Source of the DNA: Urechis unicinctus
Taxonomy: Eukaryota; Annelida; Polychaeta; Xenopneusta; Urechidae
Length of the DNA: 64,000 nucleotides
Reading direction: 5' to 3'
Assembly: GCA_034190875.2 (NCBI GenBank)
Contig: CM067344.1
Span: forward strand, 69,303,527 to 69,367,526
Within the stretch, counting starts at the first letter, position 1; every line of letters starts with the position of its first letter. The position numbers and the translations under genes were made by a program. Positions 1 to 10,439 of the stretch are shown in pieces. Below the pieces are notes generated by a model, which was given only the letters and a program-made list of their open reading frames with translations, was not told the origin of the DNA and ran no database searches.

Positions 1-949
1 CTCAGCCACAACAGCTATCATACATAGCCAGGGCTTACACGTGGTATTGACAACCACCACAAATTGTCTGTGCAAAAACATTCAGTAACGTACATTACCA
101 TCGCAGTACAAACATCATAGGCGTTACGCTTTCGAAAGAGGTGGGTGATGGCTTAGACGGGCTTGATTAGCAGCGAACAGTACATCCCTCTAATGATACA
201 CTCACGCAGCACCCACAGCGGCTAACATAGCTGCTGTTAATATATTAGAAATGATTGGGGGGTGGGAGGGAAATGACCCTGTGGCGTGGCGTCAGATTGA
301 CACGACACGACAGTCACGTGAGGAAGTGCTTCGTCGTAATCACCTGTTTATCATGGATTGATTACAGGCGGAGCAACTAAATGGCGGTAACCGCATCACA
401 CTGCATCAGACCCCACTATAACTCTTGTTCAGCTCCATTAGATAATCACATCAGTATATTGCCTTTCTAATATCACCAACGTATTGGTCTTTTGTATTGG
501 AGGTAAATATGATTGCCGATGGCCTTTCTGGGTTACACAATAATTGACATAGGCACACAATCGGTTAAAGTAGTGAATTATTTATGAAGGGATGCCGCAG
601 GCAAGATCAAGTTCTCATTACCTTCGTGATTAGCAAACAGTGATGTTTTACCTTGTTTGTCACCGGGAAAAGCCCACCTGGTCTACTTATCTTTACACTG
701 GAGGCTGAACTGACCCTGTCGACACATTGGGTATTGACACATTGCCGCAAACATATTAATGTTGAGCATGCAATGCCCCTTTTGCGAAAACCCCGGCTAT
801 GACACTTGCAATGTGTGCTCGATATTGAGCGCATCCATACTCTTGACTTGTTGGAGAAATAGGCCCATGGGACATGGGGGAACTTTGCGAACTGTATCGG
901 GAAGTTTGAAAATATGCGGAATCGGCCCATATGGAGAGTCATTATGGAT
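1..949. other. Gene-free left flank
   Basis: No reading frame here resembles a known protein. The short overlapping open frames at about 600-1080 lie on both strands and look like chance. There is a short G-run near 257-270. Nothing else was resolved. Confidence 0.5.
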
Positions 950-2060
950 TTTAAATTTTTGGCAACCACAATTCAACAATTTTCATGACAATCACACGTA
1001 TATTGATGATTTGGCCGACTCAAGGAAAACCTTTGCTTTTAAATATTACCGTGGCGTGCCTTACTTGACAGCATGCCGATGAGGCAAGCAGAGAGCAGTA
1101 GCGACCTTTGAACTCCCCGATGCGTGGGCTGCTGTTCACAAACCCGTTAAAAACCGCAGAAGTGAACTCGTCGTACTTCTAGCTTACTGTCGATAATTTA
1201 AAGCGCAAGGGAATTAGTTATATATTCAGAATATGATATGATCATTAATGTCGGGGAAACGACACGTTTACTTCAGATTTCAGGCCCGTTTTAAATTTGA
1301 TTCGTTCGTAACCGGAAGTGAACTCATCGATATCTATCAAATTTAAGGATAAGATTCACGCTGTTCACAACAACTGGCGCAATTTTTATGACCATTGGAC
1401 CGACATTTAATATTTCTTAAGTGATCGAAAATTTTAGAAAAATTTCCATCTGGACACTTGGAAAACGACGAATATTGTGATAAAACTTGTGGATTATAAA
1501 ACTTTGATATTTAATTCAGCTTTTTAGAAAAAAATTTACAATCGGACAAAATTAATTGCGAAATTAAAACGTTCAGGCATTTTTTTAGGGATGCATTATT
1601 TACAATTACATATATTCAGAAAACGTTAGCAATTACATTACACTTTCAGAATATTTAAACTGTTTTAAACTTGAATTCTAAAGCATGGAGGTATTAAGCA
1701 TTGAATTTGTGTCATTTTTTGAAAACTTTGATGCTTTCGTAACCGGAAGTGATACCATCCATGAAATCTAGGGATCCGACTTAGTAGGCACGGAGAACAT
1801 GTGACCTAATTTTTACAACAATCGGACATGTATTGACGGTTTTATAGGTGCTTGAAATATTCATGACACTTTTGTTGATATTTGGACTGATACCATGATT
1901 TTTCGACCTGGGACTCTTGGGAAAACTGTTGATTTTTTACAACTGTTCAAATGAAATAAGCTACAAAATGGTGTAAATTATGTGAAAATCGAAGCATTCA
2001 AGATTTTCAATGACCTTGCCCTAACCTTGACGTCAAGGTCAAAATAAATCTTCTGGGTTC
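950..2060 (+). repeat. Degenerate ~430-bp direct duplication
   Basis: The 17-base string TTCGTAACCGGAAGTGA occurs at about 1305-1321 and again at about 1736-1752. Each copy is followed at similar distance by a related stretch: an ATC-rich segment, then an AATTTTTAYRACMATYGGAC-type segment (near 1380 and near 1818). A weaker related segment appears near 957-1010 (TTTTCATGACAATCACACG) and near 1150 (AGAAGTGAACTCGTCG). This is best read as two to three decayed copies of one repeat unit. The family is not recognised. Confidence 0.5.
2025..2038. promoter_or_regulatory. Perfect palindrome containing a CRE-type octamer
   Basis: CCTTGACGTCAAGG is its own reverse complement, and its centre TGACGTCA (2028-2035) matches the CREB/ATF consensus. 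It lies in repeat sequence with no gene nearby, so a regulatory role is only a possibility. GACCTTGACC-like strings are common in animal repeats. Confidence 0.25.
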
Positions 2061-2274
2061 TGCGCATCATTTGTCCCGACAAATAAAAAAAAAAAACTCG
2101 AAAATTGCGACCTGTATCGCGTGCCCCAAAAATGTTAACTAACAAGCATACACACATAGCTACAAACGCGACTGACCAAGATAACTTGGCGAATGCATGG
2201 TGAGGGACATTCTCAAATCGAAAGAAAGTAGAAGTGATGCTGAGACACGGTCACTGGCTATCTGAGCGATATGC

Positions 2275-2700
2275 CTGAGTCACATGAGACTTGCGGACCA
2301 AAACCACGCGAGTCCGTGCAGTCCCGTGGGGGGCCCGCGCGATTTTTTGAAGATGTTTGGACCCGTACGGGCCCCGTATATCCCGTGGCCAACAGTTGAA
2401 CATGCACTACTTTCAAGCACGGACTCTTTAAGCCTGTTTAAGGCCTGTAGACATTCGTGCGGGTTCTTACGGGTTCTCTGTGTCCCATATTGTGCACGTA
2501 TTGGTTATTTTGACCCCGTGGCAAGATTCCAATAAAGAACATATTAAATGTCCGCAGACCACCCGTAAAGCATGTGACCACACCTTCGCAGAGGGGGGTG
2601 GGGTGAGGGGGGGGGGGCATAGTTTCCTACGGGCTTCCTACGGGCCACAGCCCCATACAGTCCTCAAGGCCATACGGGGCCCGTAAGTACCTGTACGTCT
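2275..2700. repeat. GC- and CpG-rich palindromic repeat, possible fold-back element
   Basis: This patch is much richer in G+C than its surroundings. It contains nested variants of TACGGGCCC / GGGCCCGTA near both ends (about 2365-2378 and 2670-2684), in inverted arrangement, and several CCCGTGG and ACGGG motifs. A G-tract lies at about 2592-2618. The overlapping open frames at 2284-2535, 2438-2620 and 2480-2686 follow from the low stop frequency of this composition and are not called as genes. It may be a small non-autonomous transposon, but no target-site duplication was identified. Confidence 0.4.
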
Positions 2701-4786
2701 AACGTGACTTAAGCAATAATGGCGAGCTTGAGGCTTCTTCTCGAGCTCTATTGGCTGATTGGCTGTTTTGGGAGTGTGTCATGCGTTAAGCTGAGTGTGT
2801 TTAGAGCTATATAAAGATCGGTCTAACGGAAAATGATTGTATATTATTTAGATAAATAAAATGGCATGTTTCAATACTGTGCATAGAATATTCTCGCCTT
2901 AACCCATGAACTTAATTAATTGATTGACTGACACAAAGTAGTTGGCTTCATATATCGTTATTGAATATTTCTAAGAGTATATATTACCATAAACATGAAG
3001 TCTGCAACTCACATTGCATAATTCTTAGCATAGAGGCTGAAAGGTTGCATGTAGGGCTGACGTGTGATTGATGTTACAACCTAAGGTGTGGCCAGGCTAG
3101 TGCTATAGGGTGAAACATTGTTAATAGTTTCATGAAGAACCCCATTTCGTTAATGCCACATTAGTATTGGTACTACCATTGTGGGTTAAAACGGCGTTTC
3201 TGATTGTTCACATCATTCGATTAGCCATGAGGTACACCTTCATATTGGCAGATGCTTTCGCTTATACCTCTAATACAGGCATGCAAATAGTTGTTCTTCA
3301 TCAATAAACCAGATCGCGGTTTGATGCCATCCAACACAATTGACACAGCTGCATAGGTTGGGCATATGATGATGCTCAACCAGCCATTGTCAGCCTGATC
3401 AAATATCATTCATTTTAGTGATGTGTGTGTCAATGTTTGATTCACGATTATACGAGTTGTGTTCAATAACTGATCTGATGCAATATTATTGATGCATTAG
3501 TATTTGTAAATTATACCTGCAATTGACAATATTAAATGAAAAAAGGACCATTTGACCAGGGAACATTTCATTGGTGTCTGTAGTATGTCATCATCCCACT
3601 GCTCATTAGAATTTGGTGGACTGGGGTAATATGATCTGTATGGTTTTCCTCATGCCTGAACACGGCACTTGCCCACAGTTAACAAACTGATTCAAGCATA
3701 GGAATCCAAATGTGCGCAAACACTGATGTACTATAGAATATGAAGTCATTGTCAAGCAATCCCACGCAAGCAAAGTTTTCGGTATAGGGGATTTTCAATG
3801 CTTGAATATTGTTCGAACATCATGCCGGATGTGGCCACAGCCGCCAAACATGCCATAAATTTTAAACAACGAACAGACAACAAACGAGCAATGCAAGAGT
3901 GGCATCACACACCATGAATACAAGGGTTGTGTGGACAATTCACTGACACAATCAGTCATAGCAGTTTTGCAAACTGGCAGCGACTTTTTTCGTTTCCCAA
4001 TCAAACGAAAAAACGCAAATACTGCTTATGCTGGTCTTTAAAGTGCTAACGTCTTTTTGCTCTTTTGCTTGGTGTACAAATCGAATATATGTATAGTCTA
4101 CAAATCAGCCCATATACTAGTGGACCGCGCTTATAGCATTTGTCTCTTCCTCTTCGTGTCGCTATGTTAATTGACAACAAATATGCAAACACGTTTATGA
4201 CAAGAAAGCAAGGAAAGTGGACATCATCTACAGATTTACAATATGCGGCTACTACAAACCACGCGACTTATCTTGCTTGGTTGAGCAAACACGACATATT
4301 TACTACAGAACTACTAGCTGTCTACTTCTGGTCAAATAAATACCTTTAGTGCATTGTTTCACTACAGTTATCAATATCTCCAATGAATTGAGTTGCTCTT
4401 TGGTGGCATTACACAGCGAATCTTATTTCGACAAATGGGTCTGGCTCGTGCCATATTCTCATTCCGGCGGATGTAACGGCCTCTCCAGTCAATGACGAAC
4501 GACATTTTCACACGGTACTTCTCAAATACAATAACTACATTATCTTTGCAATGCACTGTCATTATAATGCTGTTACCAAGAACTAAAATATTTCCAATGA
4601 CAATATCATCAAACCATCAAGCCATTCAACAAATTAGTGTCTATGTTACTAATTCGATGTGGATTGATTGCTAACATTGAGGCTTTTACAAATCTACGGG
4701 TTTCGCCATACAAATACATCCACCACTAATTAATCTGCGTAAGTCAATATATTTCTTTTGGCCCAACTAGATATTCAGGGCTAGTC
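2701..4786. other. Gene-free AT-rich spacer
   Basis: No recognisable coding sequence, RNA gene or tandem repeat was seen. Short frames at 3795-4004 (minus) and 4140-4349 (plus) show no family features and have no splice context I could support. Confidence 0.5.
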
Positions 4787-4892
4787 GAATATATATATAT
4801 ATAGATATATATATATATAGATAGATAGAGAGATATAGAGATAGAGAGAGATATAGAGAGATATAGAGAGAGAGAGAGAGAGATAGAGAGAT

Positions 4893-4938
<46 letters not shown>

Positions 4939-4943
4939 CTCTC

Positions 4944-5007
<64 letters not shown>

Positions 5008-5236
5008 CTCTCTCTCTCTAGAGAGATCTCTCTCTATAGATCTCTCTCTCTCTCTATCTCTCTAGAGATATCTCTCTATCTCTCTAGAGAGATCTCTATC
5101 TATCTCTCTCTATATCTCTATATATCTATATATCTATAGATATATATCTATATATCTCTCTCTCTATATATATCTCTATATATATATATATATCTATATA
5201 TATATATATATCTATATATATATATATATATATATA
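4787..5236. repeat. Composite TA / GA / TC microsatellite
   Basis: An (AT)n start grades into (GA)n to about 5004, then (TC)n with GATATA interruptions, then back to (TA)n. Several AGATCT- and CTAGAG-centred palindromes join GA to TC runs, so single strands could fold into long hairpins. A minus-strand frame at 5126-5353 is only the translation of this repeat. Confidence 0.95.
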
Positions 5237-6642
5237 CTTGGACTGTGGGTGAATGGCCGAAATATTTAATTGATGGAAATAACTTAATGGAAATTTACAA
5301 ACTGTATAGAAATTAATATAAAGCTGTGAAACTTGAAAAGATATTGTGCACACAACGTGGAAGCAATCAAAATCATTAAAACGTTAACCAAGGCAGGAAT
5401 CCAGGTCGCCTATTGTGTAATTAAATCCATTACAACGTGCTACGGTACGGAAACCAGCCGCTCCACGTGCGTATGTCGCTGTTGATGGGGGCTTGATGCG
5501 AGGTCGGCGTTGTGGTTATTGCATGCGAATTCCGAATTGTCTAACTCACCCTGTACGCCAGATATTGCGGCGCATTGAAACTGACTATGTTGGGATTCGC
5601 ACTATCATACGTTTACTTTTCTTTCCGAATCATGTATTCGCTCTGTCATTTCACTGACAAGACTGTGGTTTTCATTTCTATACAGGAAGAACACGACTTA
5701 ATCTAGGTGATATTAAGCAAATTTGTAAAATGTTATTAGTGAAATTATTTTAAAACAAAAGGGGTAAAATGAAATGAGCTCATCAAATGTCGATTTTCTA
5801 GAATAATTGAAATATCAACCAGTTATTGAGTGCTATCTTGTCTGAATGAATTTCGAGGAATGAAGAACACAATGCTGAGTTGAGGGGCGAAAGATATGAA
5901 ACAGCTTCTAGCTGACCAGTGGTTATTAATTCACAGCTTTACTAGTAAGCCAATCATGGCGTAACTAGGGTTGCATGAAGATAAAAACATAGTCGCTGGA
6001 ATCTTACATTTTTGGTCACAACATTTTATGGTACTGAAAATAGGTTATCAACCAAGGGTTTGAGATGGAAAGAAATATATCTAATATTCCTTTGAGATTC
6101 ATCACCTTGAAAACAATTTTCGTTTTGTGTTGAACAAATCCACCTTTCATCATTTTCTGAGGATTTGTTTATTCTGGACATCAACACATTTGCGTATGCA
6201 ACTGTAAATATAATGTCATAACACACTGTTGGTCATAATGCCAATTGAAGCAGCACTTTGTGGGAATAACGGCTTGTAAAAAAGCATAGATGCATTTAAT
6301 ATCATGGTCTTTCTGACCATACCCCGCATGGCGCCCCATATATCATATTTTGACAGACCCATCTCAATTATAGAATACTGCAGGCAATATCAGTGCTGCA
6401 TGTCATTCCAAAATGAAAATTTAAGTATGATATATGGCGAAGCCTTAAGTGTTTCCTTTTGCAGCGTGGTGAGTTTTCGATTGGTTAACATTGCGAATGG
6501 CGGCAGATTGCTCCATTATATTATATGTTATGTCGTCTACAAAAGTTCTCTACATAAGTAGACTATTTCGTCGGTGAAGTATTCGTCGTCTATCTCAGCC
6601 ATTCCAATCATATTAAATATTGCATCCAGTTATAGCAGCTTT
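5237..6642. other. Gene-free spacer before the THAP element
   Basis: Open frames at 6026-6226 (minus) and 6304-6561 (plus) have no recognised domain. The region from about 6470 could hold upstream sequence of the gene that starts at 6944, but no promoter motif was convincing. Confidence 0.4.
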
Positions 6643-6943
6643 TTAAAGTGCCTATGACACCTAAAATGTGATTTTTGAGTATAAACTGAACAAATCGATG
6701 CGGATCGAATGGTGTTGGAGTTTTTGGCCTCCGATGAATAATAAAAGAGATATTAAACGTTCTTTGGAGCGAAGCGGCATTTCGTGCGTGAGCCGAGGTC
6801 AACCGGAAATGACGCATATAGGGGGTCCCAGTTTCAGCAGCCCAAGTCAGCTTCGATAGATGCGCTGGCGCTGTCAGAGCCTGAGTTTCTTTGCCTACCA
6901 TAAAACCCACGTGAATTTATATCTTGTTTAGTCTGGATCAGTC

Positions 6944-7285
6944 ATGCCAAAAAGCTGCTTGGCCGCGAATTGTTCGAACTTTTCTTCGGAAAGCATTCGA
7001 TTATACATTTCCCCGGGAGGAGAAGTTGCGCAAGCAATGGATATCGCAAGTGCGGCGTACAAGGGCAGATTGGCCGGGTCCGACAACCCACTCGCGTTGT
7101 GTAGCGAGCATTTTAGACCGGAATGTTTTGACCAGGCACTTGCAGTGAGAGAATCTCTCGGATTTGGGTACAAATGTTCCCGAAATATTCTCCCAACTGC
7201 TGTTCCTACCATATTCAAGAGAGGTTGCACGGAATCGCCACCAGTCAGAAAGTCTAAGGCAGTGGAGAAAAGGGAGCACCAAAAG
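6944..7285 (+). CDS. Exon 1: THAP zinc finger with two compensating frameshifts
   Basis: THAP fingers are C2CH DNA-binding modules. Frame 1 opens MPKSCLAANCSN, giving the first Cys pair, and ends LCSEHFRPECF then AVPTIF, giving the Cys-x2-His pair and the C-terminal AVPTIF box. The middle of the domain, with the near-invariant FP and Trp, is instead in frame 2: FDYTFPREEKLRKQW and then RTRADWPGPTTHSR. So the genomic sequence leaves frame 1 near 6990-7000 and returns near 7098, where one T appears to be missing. The two shifts cancel and no stop arises, so the exon stays open but loses the conserved Trp. The 7285/7286 junction AAAAG|GTGAGC is a good splice donor. The ATG at 6944 fits the canonical THAP start. 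Confidence 0.75.
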
Positions 7286-8528
7286 GTGAGCTGACATATT
7301 GCCAAAATCTCTTAGATGTTTACTTTTTCCATAGTTTTATTCTAGTATTGTGAACCACCTGTACTGGAGTGTAGTATCAAGCCCCCCCCTGGAAATGGAC
7401 AGCTGGTGTTGGACAAGTGGCTCTCAATCCTTGACCACATTCAAAATATTCATTCTGGGTTTGGTGGTCTGTTCCAGTCCTATGTTCATCGACCTTTGAC
7501 TGGTCGTGAGAGACGCAAAAGGTGGATCAAGCCAGGTGATACAATATATCATTTTAGAGTTCAGACTAAAAAGACCACAAGTTCCTTAAATTTCCTTGAA
7601 ACACAAAAAAAAAATCTTGCAGTTATATTGCTCTTTACATCCTAGATACATCTTAGATACGAGGTGTGCCATAGAATTGGAAAACATTATCACCAACAAG
7701 AGATTGTGCAAGGACATCAAGAGACTATCAGGCAATGCCCAGACCTCCTACATAGAGGCTTTCCACAGCCTTCTGATCCAGTTTGCTCCAAAAACCTGTG
7801 CTTTCAGTTACCCTGGTCTACTTTGCCGGTAAATCTTTCAACTATCCCAGTCTGCTTAGCTTAAAAGTTGGAACTAGTTAGATTTTACCCTTCTTTCAAA
7901 TGTAGGATTATTGTTGACAAGTGGATCCATAAACAAAAACAAAGTGGAATAAACAAGCCGTTTAATTTCATGAAGTATCTTTCCGCACGTCATTCATTCT
8001 AGTCATGAATAAAGTTAATTTACTGCTGAATCCAACTTATCACAAAACATCCAATAAATCAAACATGAAAAGCACAAACTTATCCTATTTAAAACTGATA
8101 GAAAGGTTCATAAATGATTTCAGATCAATCATTGCAACTATGCATTTCAATGAAAATGCTGGACGACAACAAAGAATAACAGCACAGGGTGGGGACATGT
8201 ACAGCCTCCACTACCCCAAACACAAGGGAGGAGGTCACACAGTGAGGAAAGTGCTGAATGATCCAACGTATGCTAGGGATTGTTTCTAAATTTCACTTTT
8301 ATGTGAAAATTATAATCTGTAATCTCAAATGAACAACTAACACATATATACAATACAGGCTATGTAGAAGATCTTTTGGCAACGACAGTCAGCATATGCA
8401 AGGCCAGTGACATAAATGATGAGGAGATGGAAGCACTGGAGATCCCACCCAATCTCAACTCTATCTTCGAGATCCCAGAAATACACCAAGCAGTTGATCA
8501 GTTCCGCTCACGCTTCTCTAAGTGCTAG
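6944..8528 (+). CDS. THAP-domain, Kolobok-like transposase-related protein, five exons
   Basis: Exons are placed at 6944-7285, 7346-7535, 7657-7828, 8124-8272 and 8359-8528; the total is 1023 nt (340 residues), and all phases agree. Exon 1 is the THAP region. Exons 2-5 carry the order LDKWLSILDHIQNIH, WIKP, LCKDIKRLSGNAQTSYIEAFHS, FAPK, FSY, MHFNENAGRQQ, YPKHKGGGHTVRKV, GYVEDL, which I recognise from memory as the C-terminal part of large THAP transposase-like proteins of fish and marine invertebrates. The usual long central region with the catalytic acidic residues is absent, since exon 2 begins directly with the C-terminal block. Introns 1-3 are GT-AG. The exon 4 donor is not GT (CT at 8273-8274), and exon 1 has a frameshift pair. 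It is probably a degraded or derived transposase. A domesticated DNA-binding gene is the alternative. Confidence 0.65.
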
Positions 8529-9135
8529 TTTCATATCCCACATAATTGTTTGACTCCTCTGGAAATGATTTTCGTATGACTGAAGTTACACAGGATGGTA
8601 TAGGTATGCGATTTTTCTTGCCAAGATAATGGTAGCACCACCGGATAAAATGCTTGTATCCAGTGTAACGCTTCCAGCTGTAACACACAACCATACACAA
8701 ACCCTTAAACATCTTTACAGTGCTGAATAAATATGATATTTCAACCCATACATTGATTTGATGATTGAGTCTCAAAAATAGTGTTATCCTGGTATAAACT
8801 GTATTGATAATTCAGTCTGGATTGAAAACGTCATTCATTTGAGTAAAAATGACCCAGTAGTTTGGGGATTTTTTTCCCAACATAAATTTATAATTTGGTG
8901 TTTGTTGTCTGTCAATACTTACTTGTTTCCCTTGTACGGACCATGATCCTGTTTGTAGGCGTAGTACGCTGTCTCCAATACATCTTCATTAAGACATACA
9001 GCATTAAAATTTGGATGCTGCGTCACACATTTAATTTCTAGTAGATTTTCTATTTTAATCATCACTTTCTCTTGCTCCACACAGCAGACACTTTCCCTGA
9101 CAGTTGGCATGGTTAAGCAGCCTCCACATTGGCAC
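8518..9135 (-). CDS. P2X7 ballast-domain-like protein, last two exons
   Basis: Two exons read on the minus strand: 9135-8923 and 8677-8518, with a 245-bp intron whose GT (8922-8921) and AG (8679-8678) ends are canonical and whose phases match. The first gives CQCGGCLTMPTVRESVCC, then CVTQHPNFNAVCLN and VLETAYYAY. The second gives GYKHFIRWCYHYLGKKNRIP, IPSCV, IRKSFP, NNYVGY and then a TAG stop. This is the Cys-rich pattern of the cytoplasmic ballast of P2X7 receptors, which binds zinc and guanine nucleotide in the mammalian protein. The channel part is not present, and such domains also occur alone in invertebrate proteins. The acceptor at 9136-9137 implies an upstream exon, which I could not find. 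Both exons look intact, unlike the facing gene. Confidence 0.75.
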
Positions 9136-9939
9136 CTGAAACCAGGGTTTCAAAAACCTATCAAATACATGCCAAACTCTGTCTAAGACATAGTCTAAGA
9201 TTTTTCGCTAAGTTCGTTGGCGAATACAAACCTTATTCCATAACACCAAGAAAAACGAAATCGATATCAAATGATGCGACCAATATAAAATGCATAGTTT
9301 CGTGATGATTATAATTCGACTAAATGTTTTGAAGACGGTCATGTTCGGATTATCGCCTCTCGGAACACGTGAATAGTGTCACTATGTGTCGGACAGATAT
9401 GGGAATCTGTGTACAATGAGCTACATCCTCTTTATTCTCAAACATTTGAGGCTCCAGCATCACCGTCCAATAATCGTCAAATTCGATAAATTGTCACCAT
9501 AGTGTTATGTGTACATGGGCTGTTGAGGCTTTTATATCTATGCCAGCATCAATAATCGTGATTGCGAGTCAACATTGATATCGTTGAGTGCCTTCACTTA
9601 TAAAAGCCGGTTATAAACATTACCTCTTCCAAACTCATCTACCGTTTTGAATTTGGTGGCGTTTACCTCTTCCAGGTTTAAATCACTTTTTTCAATCATA
9701 AGTTTTTAGTTGCCCAATGTGCTTGCTTTAGCTAGTCCCCTCACCTCATTTTACACAGTATGTATGATCGCATGCAATAAATTGCTATAAATGGATACGG
9801 CATTTAGTTTTTCAATATTTCTGCAAGTAAGATGTATGAAAAATAACACGCGAACGATATTTCTTCAGCTCCTACTAAATTTCGACATCACTAAAAGACT
9901 GCATACACAGAAAGATTTTATTGCTGCTGTCCTTGTCTT
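9136..9939. other. Spacer upstream of the ballast-domain gene
   Basis: No further exon of the minus-strand gene was recognised. The string CAGTATGTATGATCGCATG near 9758 recurs near 21669, and the segment around 9796-9815 resembles 39827-39846 (TACGGCATTTARTTTTTCA). This suggests dispersed repeat sequence. Confidence 0.35.
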
Positions 9940-10010
9940 CGTTTTATGACTAAACCCAGATACTTATCCTTCCTTTAGTAGTCATAAAACCCGATATTCC
10001 CATTATCTCA
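9940..10010 (+). repeat. Tail fragment of the SINE-like repeat
   Basis: The segment with AAAACCCGATATTCCCATTA matches the end of the SINE-like copy at about 19540-19910 (AAAACCCGAATATTTCCATTA), and both are preceded by an AGTA/AGTC-rich stretch. Only the tail part is recognisable here. Confidence 0.4.
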
Positions 10011-10439
10011 CAGCCAATCTCCTCGAAATGGCAGTTGGACTGTATCTCTCGAACATGCAGACAAGGTGACATGTTGATCTGTCATGCCACATCACTTCAA
10101 TCCATCCCAGTTATAATAGAGCAACTGCTCTCTAGGTCTGATTGTGAGCAGCACAAAATTTAAAAAAAATATAGCTTTGTGAATCTATTACCAACAGTAT
10201 ATAACCACGTCAATACGAGTAGCGTGCGCTTAAGTCACGACATAGTTCGCGGGGTAGGAAAAAGAACAAGGAAAGATGGGGCAATTTAAAAGCCTCACAA
10301 AGTGCATCCAAGCAACAAATATTGCAATCAATCCGGTCACTGCATGTAAGCAACCATGTAGAAATTCCATGGCAGATAATCAAATAGGGCTGAAATATGC
10401 TGACATATTGGCATATGAAACTTGACATCCAACTAATTC

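Larger units (their letters stand above)
6643..9135. mobile_element. Candidate DNA transposon remnant with two convergent genes (THAP / P2X7-ballast)
   Basis: Two spliced genes face each other and overlap at their 3' ends, a compact layout typical of mobile elements rather than host genes. The plus-strand protein combines a THAP finger with a block I associate with Kolobok-like transposases. Kolobok elements insert at TTAA. A TTAA at 6643-6646 is followed by AGTGCCTATGACAC, and the string TTTTAAAGTGCCT recurs at 57757-57769, upstream of the second, decayed copy. That makes 6643 a candidate left end. No matching inverted terminus was found to the right, so the right boundary given is only the limit of the recognised minus-strand exon. 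Confidence 0.45.

Noticed and set aside
6928..7305. 125-residue minus-strand frame opposite the THAP exon
   Set aside because: It is the shadow of the THAP exon and shows no domain of its own.
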